The notes under the pieces are model-generated. The model saw nothing but the letters and a program-made list of their open reading frames with translations. It had not been told where the DNA came from and ran no database searches. A stretch of DNA of 64,000 bases. Origin: Salinicola aestuarinus (GTDB taxonomy: Bacteria; Pseudomonadota; Gammaproteobacteria; Pseudomonadales; Halomonadaceae). Positions 43,999-53,379 of the stretch are shown here, piece after piece. A program made the position numbers and the translations under genes. Position 1 is the stretch's first letter. Each line of letters starts with the position of its first letter. Where the stretch lies: positions 1 through 64,000 of the forward strand of contig NZ_PZJP01000017.1 of the NCBI RefSeq assembly GCF_003206645.1. The letters are read 5' to 3'.

Positions 43999-46900
43999 TT
44001 AACCTTCCCTCTCAAGCACGACAGACTCCGCTCCACGGGGCGTGATTTTGTACCAGATCGCGTACATAGCCGGCAAAAACAGCAGCGTCAGCAACGTCCC
44101 AGCGATGGTTCCGCCAATCAACGTGTAGGCGAGGGTGCCCCAGAACACCGAGAACGTGAGCGGGATGAACGCCAGCACCGCCGCCAGCGCCGTCAGCAGC
44201 ACGGGACGTGAGCGCTGAACCGTCGCCTCGATCACGGCATCGAATGGCGCCAGTCCCTCCTTGCGGTTCTGACTGATCTGCCCGATGAGAATCAGCGTAT
44301 TGCGCATCAGGATGCCGGAAAGCGCGATCAGCCCGACCAGCGCATTGATGCCGAACGGCTGATTGAACAGCAGCAGCGTCGGCACGACGCCGATCAGCCC
44401 CAGCGGGCTGGTCAGAAAGACCATGATCATCGCCGAGATCGAACGCACCTGCAGGATGATGACCAGCAGGGTCAGTGCGATCATTATGGGGAACAGCGGC
44501 AGCATCGCCTGCAGGGCCTTGCCGGACTCTTCGATCGAGCCGCCCTCGTCGACTTGGTAACCGGGCGGGAGCGAGTCGATGAGCGGCTGGAGCTCGGCGG
44601 TGATGGCCGTCGAGACATCCGGCGGCTGCAGCCCAGGAGCGACGTCGCTCCCTACTGTAATGGTCGGCGTACGATCGCGGCGACGCAGTATCGGATCCTC
44701 CATGCGCACGTCTATCTCGCCGACCTGAGACAGCGGTATCCGCTGACCCTGCTCGCCGATGAGGGTGAGATCGGCCACTTTCGCGGGGTCGAGCCGCACA
44801 TCCCCTGCGGCGCGGCCCATGACTTGCACGGTGCGAATGTCTTCGCGCACTTCGGTCATCGAGACGCCACTGAGCATAAACTGCAGCTGCTGGGATGCCG
44901 AGCGCGACGAGAGCCCCATAGCACGCAGCCGGTCCTGATTCAGTTCGAGATGCAGCGTCGGTACGCGCTCGCCCCAGTCGGTATTCACCGTACGCGTCAG
45001 TGGGCTTGCGACCATGATGTCTTCCACCTGGCGGGCGAGATCGCGAAGCGTGTCGGGGTCGGGGCCGGAAACGCGATAGGCCACGGGGAATGGGGAATAG
45101 GGTCCGAAGACTAGGTGCGTCGCTCGAACTCTCGCCTCGGGCGCGAGACCGTCGGCGATCGCCTGTCTCAGCCGGTGCTGCAGCGCATCGCGGGCCTGCT
45201 GGTCATCGGTGAGCACGACCATCTTGGCAAAGGAGGGATCAGGTAGCTCCTGCCCCATCGCGAAGTAAAAGCGCGGCGCTCCCTGGCCAATATAGGTGGT
45301 GACACTATCGGCTTCGGGCTGCTCGGCCAGCCAGCGCTCCACTTTCGCCGTGGCGTCGCTGGTTCGCTCGATCGAGGTGCCATAGGGCATTTGGACCTCG
45401 ACCAGGACTTCGGGACGATCGGATATCGGGAAGAACTGCTTCTTGACCAGCCCCATGCCCATGACGGCGACGACGAATGACGCCACGACGCCCCCGCCGA
45501 CCCACCACTTGCGCGCGATGACCCAGGCCAGCGCACGCCGCAGGCGATGATAGCGCGGCGTGTCGTAGATCGAGGCCTGGCCACCCTCGAGCGTCTCCAT
45601 CTCAGGCAAGAGCTTGACGCCGAGATAGGGTGTGAACACCACCGCCACGATCCAGGAGGCGATCAGCGCGATGCCGACGATCCAGAACATGTTGCTGGTG
45701 TACTCGCCCGCGGCAGATTGGGCGAAACCGTTGGGCATGAAGCCAATCGCGGTGACCAGCGTTCCCGACAGCATCGGTGCCGCGGTATGGCTCCAGGCGT
45801 AGGCCGCGGCGGCGGCACGCTTGTAGCCCTCTTCCATCTTCACCACCATCATCTCGATGGCGATGATGGCGTCATCGACCAGAAGCCCCAGCGCCAGAAT
45901 CAACGAGCCCAGCGTGATGCGATCGAAGTTTTTGCCGGTGGCCTGCATGACAATGAACACCAGCGCCAGTGTCAGCGGTACGGCGGCCGCGACGACGATA
46001 CCGGCGCGCCAGCCCATGCTGACGAAGCTCACCAGCATCACCACCAGCAGCGCCGCGAAGAATTTCATCATGAACTCGCCGACGGCGGCATCGATAATCA
46101 CGGCCTGGTCCGAGACCTTGCTCAGACTGATGCCCAGCGGCAGCGCGTCATTAATCGCACCGACCTCCTGCTCGAGCGCCTCGCCGAGGTCGAGACCGTT
46201 CCACCCTTCGCGCATGATCACGCCCAGCAGCAGCGCGGGCTCGCCATCGTGGCGAACCAGAAAGGTTGCCGGGTCTTCGTAGCCGCGCCTGATGGTCGCG
46301 ATATCCGAAAGCTTCAGCGCATTCCCCTGCGCGGTGATCGGCGTGTCGCGAATCGCCGCCAGTGAATCGAACCCGCCGTCGAGGCGAATCACGATCTGCG
46401 GCCCGTCGGTTTCGACCGACCCCGCCGGCGTCAAGGCGTTCTGGCCATCGAGCGCTTCAAAAATCTGCGCCGTGCCGATACCGAGCGTTGCCAGGCGCTC
46501 GTGGGAGAACTCGACGAAGATGCGCTCGGGCTGTTCGCCGATGATGTTGATCTTCTTGACGCCCGGCACCTGAAGCATTCGTTGACGCAGCTTCTCAGCA
46601 TCTCGGACCAGAACCCGCTGCGCTTCATCGCGGGACTTGAGCGCATAGAGCGCGAAGGTCACATCCGAATATTCATCGTTGACCATGGGGCCGATGACGC
46701 CGCTGGGTAGATTGGGCGTTTCATCATCAATCTTTTTGCGTGCTTGATAGAACTGCTCCTGGACCTGGGAGGGAGGGGTGCTGTCCATCAGCGTCACTTT
46801 GGTGAAGGCCAACCCAGGTCGCGTGTAGGTCTCGGTGTTGTCGTACCAGCGCAGCTCCTGCATGCGCTTCTCGATTTTATCGGCGACCTGATCCTGCATC

Positions 46901-47088
46901 TCCTGGGCCGTCGCCCCGGGCCAGGCGGTGATGACCGTCATGACCTTGACCGTGAAGGCGGGATCTTCCTCGCGCCCGAGATCGACGAACGCCAGTGCGC
47001 CACCCAGCGAGATCAGCACGATGAGGAATAGGGTGACGGATTTCTCGCGCACCGCGAGCGCCGAGAGATTGAAGCGGGATCGGCTCAT
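43999..47088 (-). CDS. RND efflux transporter, inner-membrane pump
   Basis: 1029 residues, full length for an HAE1-type RND pump. It has twelve helices and two large periplasmic loops (about 35-330 and 560-860). GSLILALGLLVDDAIIAIEMM carries the two adjacent Asp residues of the proton relay in helix 4. It uses proton motive force to expel drugs, detergents or similar compounds. It starts with ATGA overlapping the stop of the membrane-fusion gene, behind AGGAG. No outer-membrane TolC-like gene accompanies it. It is cargo of the element ending at the tRNA-Asn genes. The substrate is not readable. Confidence 0.92.
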   Translation of the reverse strand: MSRSRFNLSALAVREKSVTLFLIVLISLGGALAFVDLGREEDPAFTVKVMTVITAWPGATAQEMQDQVADKIEKRMQELRWYDNTETYTRPGLAFTKVTLMDSTPPSQVQEQFYQARKKIDDETPNLPSGVIGPMVNDEYSDVTFALYALKSRDEAQRVLVRDAEKLRQRMLQVPGVKKINIIGEQPERIFVEFSHERLATLGIGTAQIFEALDGQNALTPAGSVETDGPQIVIRLDGGFDSLAAIRDTPITAQGNALKLSDIATIRRGYEDPATFLVRHDGEPALLLGVIMREGWNGLDLGEALEQEVGAINDALPLGISLSKVSDQAVIIDAAVGEFMMKFFAALLVVMLVSFVSMGWRAGIVVAAAVPLTLALVFIVMQATGKNFDRITLGSLILALGLLVDDAIIAIEMMVVKMEEGYKRAAAAAYAWSHTAAPMLSGTLVTAIGFMPNGFAQSAAGEYTSNMFWIVGIALIASWIVAVVFTPYLGVKLLPEMETLEGGQASIYDTPRYHRLRRALAWVIARKWWVGGGVVASFVVAVMGMGLVKKQFFPISDRPEVLVEVQMPYGTSIERTSDATAKVERWLAEQPEADSVTTYIGQGAPRFYFAMGQELPDPSFAKMVVLTDDQQARDALQHRLRQAIADGLAPEARVRATHLVFGPYSPFPVAYRVSGPDPDTLRDLARQVEDIMVASPLTRTVNTDWGERVPTLHLELNQDRLRAMGLSSRSASQQLQFMLSGVSMTEVREDIRTVQVMGRAAGDVRLDPAKVADLTLIGEQGQRIPLSQVGEIDVRMEDPILRRRDRTPTITVGSDVAPGLQPPDVSTAITAELQPLIDSLPPGYQVDEGGSIEESGKALQAMLPLFPIMIALTLLVIILQVRSISAMIMVFLTSPLGLIGVVPTLLLFNQPFGINALVGLIALSGILMRNTLILIGQISQNRKEGLAPFDAVIEATVQRSRPVLLTALAAVLAFIPLTFSVFWGTLAYTLIGGTIAGTLLTLLFLPAMYAIWYKITPRGAESVVLEREG

Positions 47089-48215
47089 GGCAGCGACTCC
47101 TGCCCTGCCGCAGAGCCCGTTGCAGCGGGACGCACCGTCTCTCCTTCGCGCAGCAGGTGTGCTCCCATCGCCACGACACGCGCGCCGGGCTCGAGCGCAC
47201 CCTGCACGCGGGCCTGCTCGTCACTGACGCTGAGAAGGTCGACGGGCTGCCAGCGCACCGTGGCAGGCTCGCCATCGACGACCCAGACGCCGGCGCCGGC
47301 ACCGGCACCGGCGTCATGAATGGCGCCGAGGGGAACCTTCAGCCCCCCCTCCTTGGCCTGGTTCGTCGTCAACCGAACGCTGACCGTCGCGCCCAGCGGC
47401 GCGCTGGCAAATTCATCGCCCAGCACGTAGCGGGCATCGAACGTGCGCGTGAGCGTATTCGAGGAGGCCGATAGTTCGCGCAGCGTGGCGGGCCCGCTGG
47501 CCGTCTCGCCGTAGAGGGTGGCCTGCGCCATCGACCCGAGCGGCGGGCGTCGTGTTTCGGGCAGCGCGATGAGCGCTTCACGAGGGCCTGCGTGGGCGAG
47601 TCGGATCACGGTCTGCCCGGCGGCGACGACCTGGCCGGGCTCGGCGAGCGTCTCCGTGATCACGCCGTCGGCGTCGGCCAAGAGGGTCGAATACAGAGTC
47701 GCGTTGCGGGCGACCTCCGCTTGCGCGATGGCCGCCTCGAGATCGGCCTGCGCCGCGTCGGCCGCCGCCTTGGCTTCATCGTAGCGTGATACCGCAATGA
47801 CACCACGATCGCGCAGCGTGCGATAACGACGCTCGTCATCCTCGGTCTGCTTGGCACGCGCCCGAGCGGCGGACACCGCCTGAGCCGCCGATTCCGCGCT
47901 CAGGGTCAAATCCACGGGATCGAGCCGCGCCAACGGTTCGCCCTGCTTGACCTGCTCGCCCACGTCCACCAGCCGTGACAGGACCTTGCCATCGACCCGA
48001 AAGCCGATGTTGCTCTCGACCCTCGCCGCGATGATGCCAGTGAAGACTCGCACGCCGGGCTCGGCCGGCGTGACCGTCGCCACGCGCACCAGCGGCGGCT
48101 CGGTTCGCGGGTCCGCGAGCTCGTCCCGTTGACAGCCGGTGGTCGTCAGCAGCAGAAACGCGGCCGCCGTCGTCAAAACCCTGGAGCGCCTGGTCATTCG
48201 TCGCAGACCCGTCAT
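47085..48215 (-). CDS. RND efflux periplasmic adaptor (membrane-fusion lipoprotein)
   Basis: About 376 residues. A signal peptide ends at LLLTTTGC, a lipobox, so the mature protein is probably anchored in the inner membrane. NIGFRVDGKVLSRLVDVGEQVKQGEPLARLDP is the first lipoyl half and a helical hairpin follows (about 105-165, with many Ala and Gln). The second lipoyl half and beta-barrel come after. It couples the RND pump to an outer-membrane channel. I chose the ATG at 48215. A TTG frame start at 48233 and an ATG at 48197 are possible. It follows tetR on the same strand and precedes the pump. Confidence 0.88.
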   Translation of the reverse strand: MTGLRRMTRRSRVLTTAAAFLLLTTTGCQRDELADPRTEPPLVRVATVTPAEPGVRVFTGIIAARVESNIGFRVDGKVLSRLVDVGEQVKQGEPLARLDPVDLTLSAESAAQAVSAARARAKQTEDDERRYRTLRDRGVIAVSRYDEAKAAADAAQADLEAAIAQAEVARNATLYSTLLADADGVITETLAEPGQVVAAGQTVIRLAHAGPREALIALPETRRPPLGSMAQATLYGETASGPATLRELSASSNTLTRTFDARYVLGDEFASAPLGATVSVRLTTNQAKEGGLKVPLGAIHDAGAGAGAGVWVVDGEPATVRWQPVDLLSVSDEQARVQGALEPGARVVAMGAHLLREGETVRPAATGSAAGQESLP

Positions 48216-48244
48216 GGTGATCGCTACATCCAAATTATGTTGGC

Positions 48245-48268
48245 GTGACTATATTGCAAAATAGTCAC
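48245..48268. promoter_or_regulatory. Palindromic operator before the RND efflux genes
   Basis: 24-base near-perfect palindrome with arms GTGACTAT and ATAGTCAC and an inner TTGCAA. Only one base pair fails to match. It lies between tetR and the adaptor gene. The same eight-base half-site GTGACTAT recurs upstream of tetR at 49018. This is the form expected for a TetR-family dimer operator. Confidence 0.75.
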
Positions 48269-48301
48269 AGCCACAATCGATATGATCACAGCCACAATCG
48301 A
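48265..48301. repeat. Tandem 16-base direct repeat beside the operator
   Basis: TCACAGCCACAATCGA occurs at 48265-48280 and again at 48286-48301, with a 21-base period (two helical turns). It overlaps the end of the palindrome. It may help position a regulator or be a chance local duplication. Confidence 0.6.
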
Positions 48302-48343
48302 GAGAGTCAGACCTGCAAGCGAGAGGGCCACACCCGCAAGCAA

Positions 48344-48958
48344 TCAGGGGGCGAGACTGCGTAGGATGAAACTGGAGAGCAGGCCGGGAGCCGAGCCGAC
48401 GTGTTCGAGGCTTTGCTTCAGGATGACGGGATGCATGTAGGGGCGGATGACCAGACAAACCGACGCCGTGACTTCGTCGAGCGGCGTCTTGCGCTCGAAG
48501 TCGCCGCTTCGTCGCCCGGCGACGAGAATCGCTTCGACCAGCGTCCTGACGCGAGCCTCGTAGCGTTCGACCGGCAGCCACTGCTCGGATGCCGCAGCGG
48601 CGGCGATCTCGTAGAGGTTTCGGTCTTCGGAGAAGAGCCGCAGACTCGAGTGCACCAACGTCTGGAACAGGCGCCGGAGCTGTTCCGGCGGGTGATCGGT
48701 GGAAGTCACCGCGGCGCTGATATCCCGATCGATCTGCTGCAGACACTCGCTGCAGATCACCTCGCCAATGGCACGCTTGGAAGCAAAGAACTTGTAGATG
48801 TACGCCTTGGATATGCCGATCACCTTGGCCAGCTCCGAGACGGTCGTCCGGTCATAGCCATGCCGGCTGAAGTGCGCCTGCGCTGCTGCTACGATCTGAT
48901 CGCGGACGTCGTGTTCCGCCGGGCCACGCGCCGCGTCGGGAGAAATTGGCTGAGACAT
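48344..48958 (-). CDS. TetR-family repressor of the RND efflux operon
   Basis: About 204 residues. TTVSELAKVIGISKAYIYKFFASK at about 38-62 is the helix-turn-helix with the following helix, and the remainder is a helical ligand-binding domain. It presumably represses the adaptor and pump genes downstream on the same strand and its own gene, through the operators at 48245 and 49018. The frame is open to 49147, but the first 63 residues are not TetR-like. The ATG at 48958 with GGAAGG about ten bases upstream is preferred. Confidence 0.88.
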   Translation of the reverse strand: MSQPISPDAARGPAEHDVRDQIVAAAQAHFSRHGYDRTTVSELAKVIGISKAYIYKFFASKRAIGEVICSECLQQIDRDISAAVTSTDHPPEQLRRLFQTLVHSSLRLFSEDRNLYEIAAAAASEQWLPVERYEARVRTLVEAILVAGRRSGDFERKTPLDEVTASVCLVIRPYMHPVILKQSLEHVGSAPGLLSSFILRSLAP

Positions 48959-49017
48959 GGGCAAAGCGCCTTCCGAGTGCGGGTTCTGAAAACCAGTCAG
49001 CTTAGCATAGCCCGAAT

Positions 49018-49043
49018 GGTGACTATAACCATAGGTCGTCACC
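49018..49043. promoter_or_regulatory. Probable second TetR operator, upstream of tetR
   Basis: GGTGAC and GTCACC arms enclose CTAT-AACC-ATAG, giving two nested dyads. The left part, GTGACTAT, is identical to the half-site of the operator at 48245. It is 60 bases before the tetR start, which suggests autoregulation. Confidence 0.6.
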
Positions 49044-49146
49044 TGATTGCCGTGTACTGCTAACCGGCGCGGCATGCTGCCGGTAAGAGAGTCACCTCGT
49101 CGAGCATCGGCAGTGCCCGCAGTGCTTGGACAGGCGCTCTGGCCCA

Positions 49147-50067
49147 TCAGTAGCGGTGCCCTTTCCCTCCCTGTATCGATTGCCTCATCTCTCTGCGGTC
49201 GCGACTCGGCGGCACACCAAAGAGCCGGCTGTACTCCCGGCTGAACTGCGAGGCACTTTCGTACCCGACACGTAACGCGGCGCTGCCAGCATCCAGATCG
49301 TCGTGGAGCATCAATTGGCGAGCATCCTGCAATCGCAGATTCTTTACGTACTGCAGGGGACTCATGCCGGCGACTGTCCGGAAATGGCGGCGAAAGGTCG
49401 ATGGGCTCATATGGGCCTTGGCCGCGAGCTCGCTCATGGAGAGGTCCTGCGCGTAGTGGCGCTTCAGCCAGGCGACGACCTTGGCGATATGCTGGTTCGG
49501 GGAGCCGGTCGCCACGAGCCGGCGCAAGTAGGGGCCATGATCGCCATTCAGCAAGCGGATAACGATTTCTTTGTGAATCAAGGGGGCGAGCTGGGGCATC
49601 AGCTGTGGTTCGAACGACAGCCGAAGCAGTCGAGTGAGTGCCAGTATCGTACCTTCGTCCAGGGTCTCGACTGACATCGCTCTCAACGCTGCCGTCGGAG
49701 GTAAAGCCGCGGGCGCGGGCTCGACAGCCAACTGGGCAATATCATGTGCATCCAGTGCCAGCCATACGCCAAGATATGGCACCTCATGGCTGGCATGCGT
49801 GATATAGGAGACAACGGGTAAATCCAGGGTCGTTATCAACGAGTGTCCGGCGCCGTAGTCGTGGATCTCGTCGCCCAATGAGACCTGCTTGCCTCCCTGA
49901 ACGATCAGCCCAAGGCCCATGTCATAGATACAAGGCACGGGATCCGTCGTCGTGCTGCAACGGCTCAGCTTCAACGCCGGAATCGGAGTGCTGCAATCGC
50001 CATCGTTTTGGGCAATTTCCGCGACCAGCGTCGCGAGCTCATCAAGCATGGAATGTCGTCGAGCCAT
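49147..50067 (-). CDS. AraC-family transcription regulator
   Basis: 306 residues. The N-terminal domain (about 20-190) is of the AraC_N type found beside quinone reductase and oxidoreductase genes. The C-terminal part has the two helix-turn-helix motifs: LSMSELAAKAHMSPSTFRRHF and a second around AALRVGYESASQFSREYSRLFG. It is divergent from the MdaB-like gene at 50332, so it probably controls that gene. A dyad (GATCGG and CCGATC) lies in the intergenic region. GGAGG is about ten bases before the ATG. A second ATG six codons later cannot be excluded. Confidence 0.87.
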   Translation of the reverse strand: MARRHSMLDELATLVAEIAQNDGDCSTPIPALKLSRCSTTTDPVPCIYDMGLGLIVQGGKQVSLGDEIHDYGAGHSLITTLDLPVVSYITHASHEVPYLGVWLALDAHDIAQLAVEPAPAALPPTAALRAMSVETLDEGTILALTRLLRLSFEPQLMPQLAPLIHKEIVIRLLNGDHGPYLRRLVATGSPNQHIAKVVAWLKRHYAQDLSMSELAAKAHMSPSTFRRHFRTVAGMSPLQYVKNLRLQDARQLMLHDDLDAGSAALRVGYESASQFSREYSRLFGVPPSRDRREMRQSIQGGKGHRY

Positions 50068-50150
50068 TGCCGCACACCCTCCAGAAGACTGCGTAAAATT
50101 CGCCTCAAGGCCCTGATTGACGAGATTTCAGCCTATCATGGCCGACGAAT

Positions 50151-50170
50151 GATCGGATCTAATACCGATC
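50151..50170. promoter_or_regulatory. Possible operator between araC-type gene and mdaB
   Basis: GATCGG and CCGATC arms separated by eight bases in the 264-base divergent intergenic region, with a further CCGATC half-site at 50175-50180. AraC proteins usually bind direct repeats, so this dyad may belong to another factor or be chance. Confidence 0.3.
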
Positions 50171-50331
50171 GCAGCCGATCGAATCAGGCAATCATTGAAG
50201 CGCTTTTAGCAAGCGTGCGCCAGGCATTGGGTCTCATACTGGGGTTCAGAACTCGCATCTGGGTTTGAGCACATCGGCCTGGTTGACGAAGCGCCACGAT
50301 GTCACCTTCAGTCACTCAGCAGGAATCAGAT

Positions 50332-50913
50332 ATGGCTAACGTCTTTTTGATCAACGGTCATCAACCGCACCCCGTTTCCCCCGGCACGCTCAACGCGACT
50401 TTCGTGGAGCGCGCAGAGGCTTTCTTCCAGCGCCGCGGTGATGACGTCCGCAAGACGGCAACCGCCGACGATTACAATATCGACGCTGAGATCGAAAAGC
50501 TGAAGTGGGCGGATGTCGTGCTCTTGCAGTCGCCGATCAACTGGATGGGCGTGAGCTGGGGAATGAAGAAGTATATCGATGACGTATGGACCGCTGGCAT
50601 GAGGGGCGATCTGTCAGACGGCGATGGCCGGTCATCCAGGAATCCCAAGTCCAACTACGGACTGGGGCCGAAGCTCAGCGGCAAATACATGATGTCCCTG
50701 ACAGCCAATGCCCCACGCGAGGCGTTCAGCAATCCGCAAGAAACGTTCTTCGATGGATTGAGCGAAGACGAGCTCATGCGCCCGATGCATCTCAACTTCA
50801 AGTGGATCGGCCTTGAGCCGATGCCGACCTACGTGATCTACGACGTGCTGAAGAACCCCGATATCGAGGCGGATCTCGGACGCTTCGAGCGTCATTTGGA
50901 AAAAAACTTTTAG
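50332..50913 (+). CDS. mdaB: NAD(P)H quinone reductase, MdaB-like flavodoxin-fold protein
   Basis: About 193 residues. VFLINGHQPHPVSPGTLNATF carries the FAD/FMN phosphate-binding pattern, LLQSPINWMGVSWGMKKYIDDVW is the central family motif of MdaB and NQO-type reductases, and the C-terminal HLNFKWIGLEPMPTYVIYDVLKNPDIE completes it. These enzymes reduce quinones by two electrons and protect against oxidative or electrophile stress. AGGA lies about eight bases upstream of the ATG at 50332. The frame has an earlier start at 50299, which I reject. It is divergent from the AraC regulator. Confidence 0.88.
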   Translation: MANVFLINGHQPHPVSPGTLNATFVERAEAFFQRRGDDVRKTATADDYNIDAEIEKLKWADVVLLQSPINWMGVSWGMKKYIDDVWTAGMRGDLSDGDGRSSRNPKSNYGLGPKLSGKYMMSLTANAPREAFSNPQETFFDGLSEDELMRPMHLNFKWIGLEPMPTYVIYDVLKNPDIEADLGRFERHLEKNF

Positions 50914-50971
50914 AGAAACATGTGCGGTCGAGACCATGAGTCTGGACCGCACGAATGAAGTGGATGCCCGG

Positions 50972-51535
50972 CTACGGTTTACTGGCGGCAGACTCGGCCG
51001 GCAGATACACGAAGCCTGTTCCCTTCGACTGAATGTGGCCAGTCGCTGGGAAGGGCAGATGCGCGCCTGCTACCCAAAAATGCTGCTCGGCGGCATCATC
51101 TAGCAGAGTCTTACGCGTAACTTCACCTTGGTCCTCATTAAGGTCGAACTCCATCGAGTACTCCGGGTGCGCGAACTGCATTTGAGGAACGTGCACCAGA
51201 TCGCCCATCAGCAATAGTTTCTGGCCTTCGCTTTCGACCATGAATACGGTATGCCCCGGTGAGTGGCCGGATGCCGGAATCGCACGGATCCCAGGCATGA
51301 TTTGAGCTGGCGCCTCGAACGATTCGATTCGATCCTCGTAAATCGAAAATGTCTTCTTCGCGGCCGAAAAATTCACGGCCTCGAGCCCTTCGCTCTCCGC
51401 GCCATTGTCGGGATCCAGGAAGTAATCAAAATCCGCCTGGCTTGCGTAAACTTCGGCGTTCGGGAACACTTTCTTGTCATCGACGATCAAGCCACCGGAA
51501 TGGTCGCCATGCAGATGGGTGATATGCGATTCGTG
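50972..51535 (-). pseudogene. Metallo-beta-lactamase-fold hydrolase, 5'-truncated
   Basis: The C-terminal two-thirds of an MBL-fold hydrolase. The metal motif THLHGDHSGG is still encoded just before the first in-frame ATG at 51490. ASGHSPGHTVFMVES and LLMGDLVHVPQMQFAHPEY supply the further His and Asp ligands. The usual N-terminal signal and first beta-strands are missing, because the coding sequence joins directly to a piece of dnaB in another frame at about 51530-51545. A product from the ATG at 51490 would lack the HxHxDH motif and should be inactive. It is fused by an illegitimate recombination or deletion. Confidence 0.82.
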
Positions 51536-52419
51536 GCGGAGGTCAGCTTCTCCCAGCCCCCGTCGTCCAACTGGCCAGAGCGGAGTTTGCTCAGGTCCAG
51601 CCGCCCCATGCTCGCCATCAGACGCAGCATCAGCTGCTCCTCGGGCATCTCGAGCGAGAAGACGAAGATCGGTGCGGTGGCCAATTCGGTGCGACCCGCC
51701 GTGGCAACCAGCGCATTCTCGACGAGGTTCATCCCCAGCGTGGTCTTGCCCATCGATGGGCGACCGGCGATGACGATCAGGTCCGAGGCCTGCCAGCCAC
51801 AGGTGAGCGCGTCGAGGTCCTGGTAACCGGTGGGTGTGCCGGTAATGCCATCCTTGGCGTTGAAGGCACGATCAATAGTATCGATCGCTGCGGTCAACGC
51901 TGGACGTATGCCGGTTTCCTTGCTCTGCCGATTTTCGGCCAGCTCAAACAGTTGACGCTCGGTGGCTTCGACCAACGCCTGACTGAGCTGCTGTCCATCC
52001 AGCGCCCGCTGACTGAGATCACGCCCCATGTTGACCAGCTGCCGGCGACGCTGATGCTCGCGAACGATGCCGGCATAGGCGACCACATTGGTTACCGACG
52101 GCGTGTTACGGGCCAGCTCGGCCAGGTAGGACAAGCCGCCGCAGGTCTCGAGATTACCATCGCGCTCCAACACCTCGGAGAGCGTCACCACATCCAGCGG
52201 CTTTTCGTCAAGGGATAGCGCTTCCATCGCCTTGAAGATCAGCCGATGCGGGTAGTGATAAAACGCGCCGGCATCGACGATTTCGCAGATGTCATCCCAC
52301 TTTGTGTTGTCGAGCATCAACGCGCCCAGCGTGGACTGCTCGGCCTCGATGCTATGCGGTGGCAGAAGCCCCATGGTCTCTGCGTCTGCGGATGCCGGGG
52401 ATGCGGCCTCAATGGACAT
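51487..52419 (-). pseudogene. Replicative DNA helicase DnaB-like, 3'-truncated
   Basis: About 295 residues of DnaB-like sequence, then 15 or so unrelated residues to a stop. The N-terminal domain is complete (PPHSIEAEQSTLGALMLDN, TPSVTNVVAYAGIVREH). The helicase domain has Walker A AGRPSMGKTT and reaches VFSLEMPEEQLMLRLMAS and LSKLRSGQLDDGGWEKLTSA. It ends before Walker B and the rest of the RecA fold, so it cannot work as a helicase. The ATG overlaps the parA stop by 11 bases. A parA-dnaB pair is typical of one end of ICEclc/SPI-7-type elements. The chromosomal dnaB must lie elsewhere. Confidence 0.88.
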
Positions 52420-53299
52420 GACCCGCCCCCGATTTACCTGTGCCCGGTTTGCCGTTAGGCGTGACCGTGCCTACTGCGCGGATGGCATCGACCCACTCGG
52501 GATAGAGATCGATGGCCACGGCCTTGAGTTGGTCGGCACAGGCCGGTGCCTTGCGACTGTATGGCTTGCGCGGCTCGACCCGATGGACGGGCAAGCCCTG
52601 CAGCGCAGCCGAACGATAGGCGGAGAGATTGACCAGTGGGGTCTTGAGCACGCTGATGCCATGATCTTCGACCTCGGCATACATGGTGCGAATGCTGTCG
52701 GCGATGTCGCGGGCGTCGCGAAGCTGGTCGGTCATCTTGTTGAGCAGGATGGAGACCGGCGGCACCTCGAAACGGGTATAACGTGCCAGCTCGCGTAGCT
52801 CGTTGAGCATGCCCTGGGTGCCACGCACGAATTCGCGGGCGGTGAGCAGTTCGGGAACGATAGGAGAGATCAGTTGATCGGCGGCCATCACGGCCATCTC
52901 CAGGACGACGGAGCGCGCGCCCTGGGTATCAATGAGGATGGCGTCGTATCGGTCGGCGAAGCGATCAAGGAGATCGATCAGGCGGAAGCGACCATTCGGA
53001 GCGTTGAGCAGCAGCTGCTGTAACTGATTCCGATAGTCGTTGGAGACAATGATATCGAGGCTAGGAACAACGGTGTGGGAGATGATCTGGTCGAGGTCGA
53101 CCAGCTCTGTCGCGAGTAGCTCGTACACGCCGCCGGGGGCCGGCTGCGACAGCTCATAATAGGAAGAAAGGGTTGGCTGTGAATCCAGATCTATGAGAAG
53201 GACTCGAAGACCGGCATCTGCCAGGAGGCCGCCCAGGTTGGCTGTCGTAGTCGTCTTGCCGACGCCGCCCTTGGAGCAAACCGTTGCTGAAACACGCAT
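52409..53299 (-). CDS. parA: ParA/Soj-type ATPase of the integrative element
   Basis: 296 residues. CSKGGVGKTTTTANLGGLLA at the start is the deviant Walker A (KGGVGKT), LIDLDSQPTLS is the A' motif, and AILIDTQGARS is Walker B. It belongs to the ParA/Soj family of integrative elements, where it stabilises the excised form. It is the first gene on the parA side of the element, 80 bases from the divergent tRNA-Asn, and overlaps dnaB. It appears intact. No ParB partner is present in the window. Confidence 0.88.
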   Translation of the reverse strand: MRVSATVCSKGGVGKTTTTANLGGLLADAGLRVLLIDLDSQPTLSSYYELSQPAPGGVYELLATELVDLDQIISHTVVPSLDIIVSNDYRNQLQQLLLNAPNGRFRLIDLLDRFADRYDAILIDTQGARSVVLEMAVMAADQLISPIVPELLTAREFVRGTQGMLNELRELARYTRFEVPPVSILLNKMTDQLRDARDIADSIRTMYAEVEDHGISVLKTPLVNLSAYRSAALQGLPVHRVEPRKPYSRKAPACADQLKAVAIDLYPEWVDAIRAVGTVTPNGKPGTGKSGAGHVH

Positions 53300-53379
53300 A
53301 GCTGCACCTCATCCAATAGTGAATGGAATGAGTGCAGAGGCTGCGACTATCGAGCATGAAAATTTCGTTGGACTGTCAC

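Noticed and set aside
48249..48746. 165-codon minus-strand frame with a repeated Cys-Gly-Cys-Asp end
   Set aside because: The repeat comes from the tandem DNA repeat next to the TetR operator, and the rest overlaps tetR in the wrong frame.
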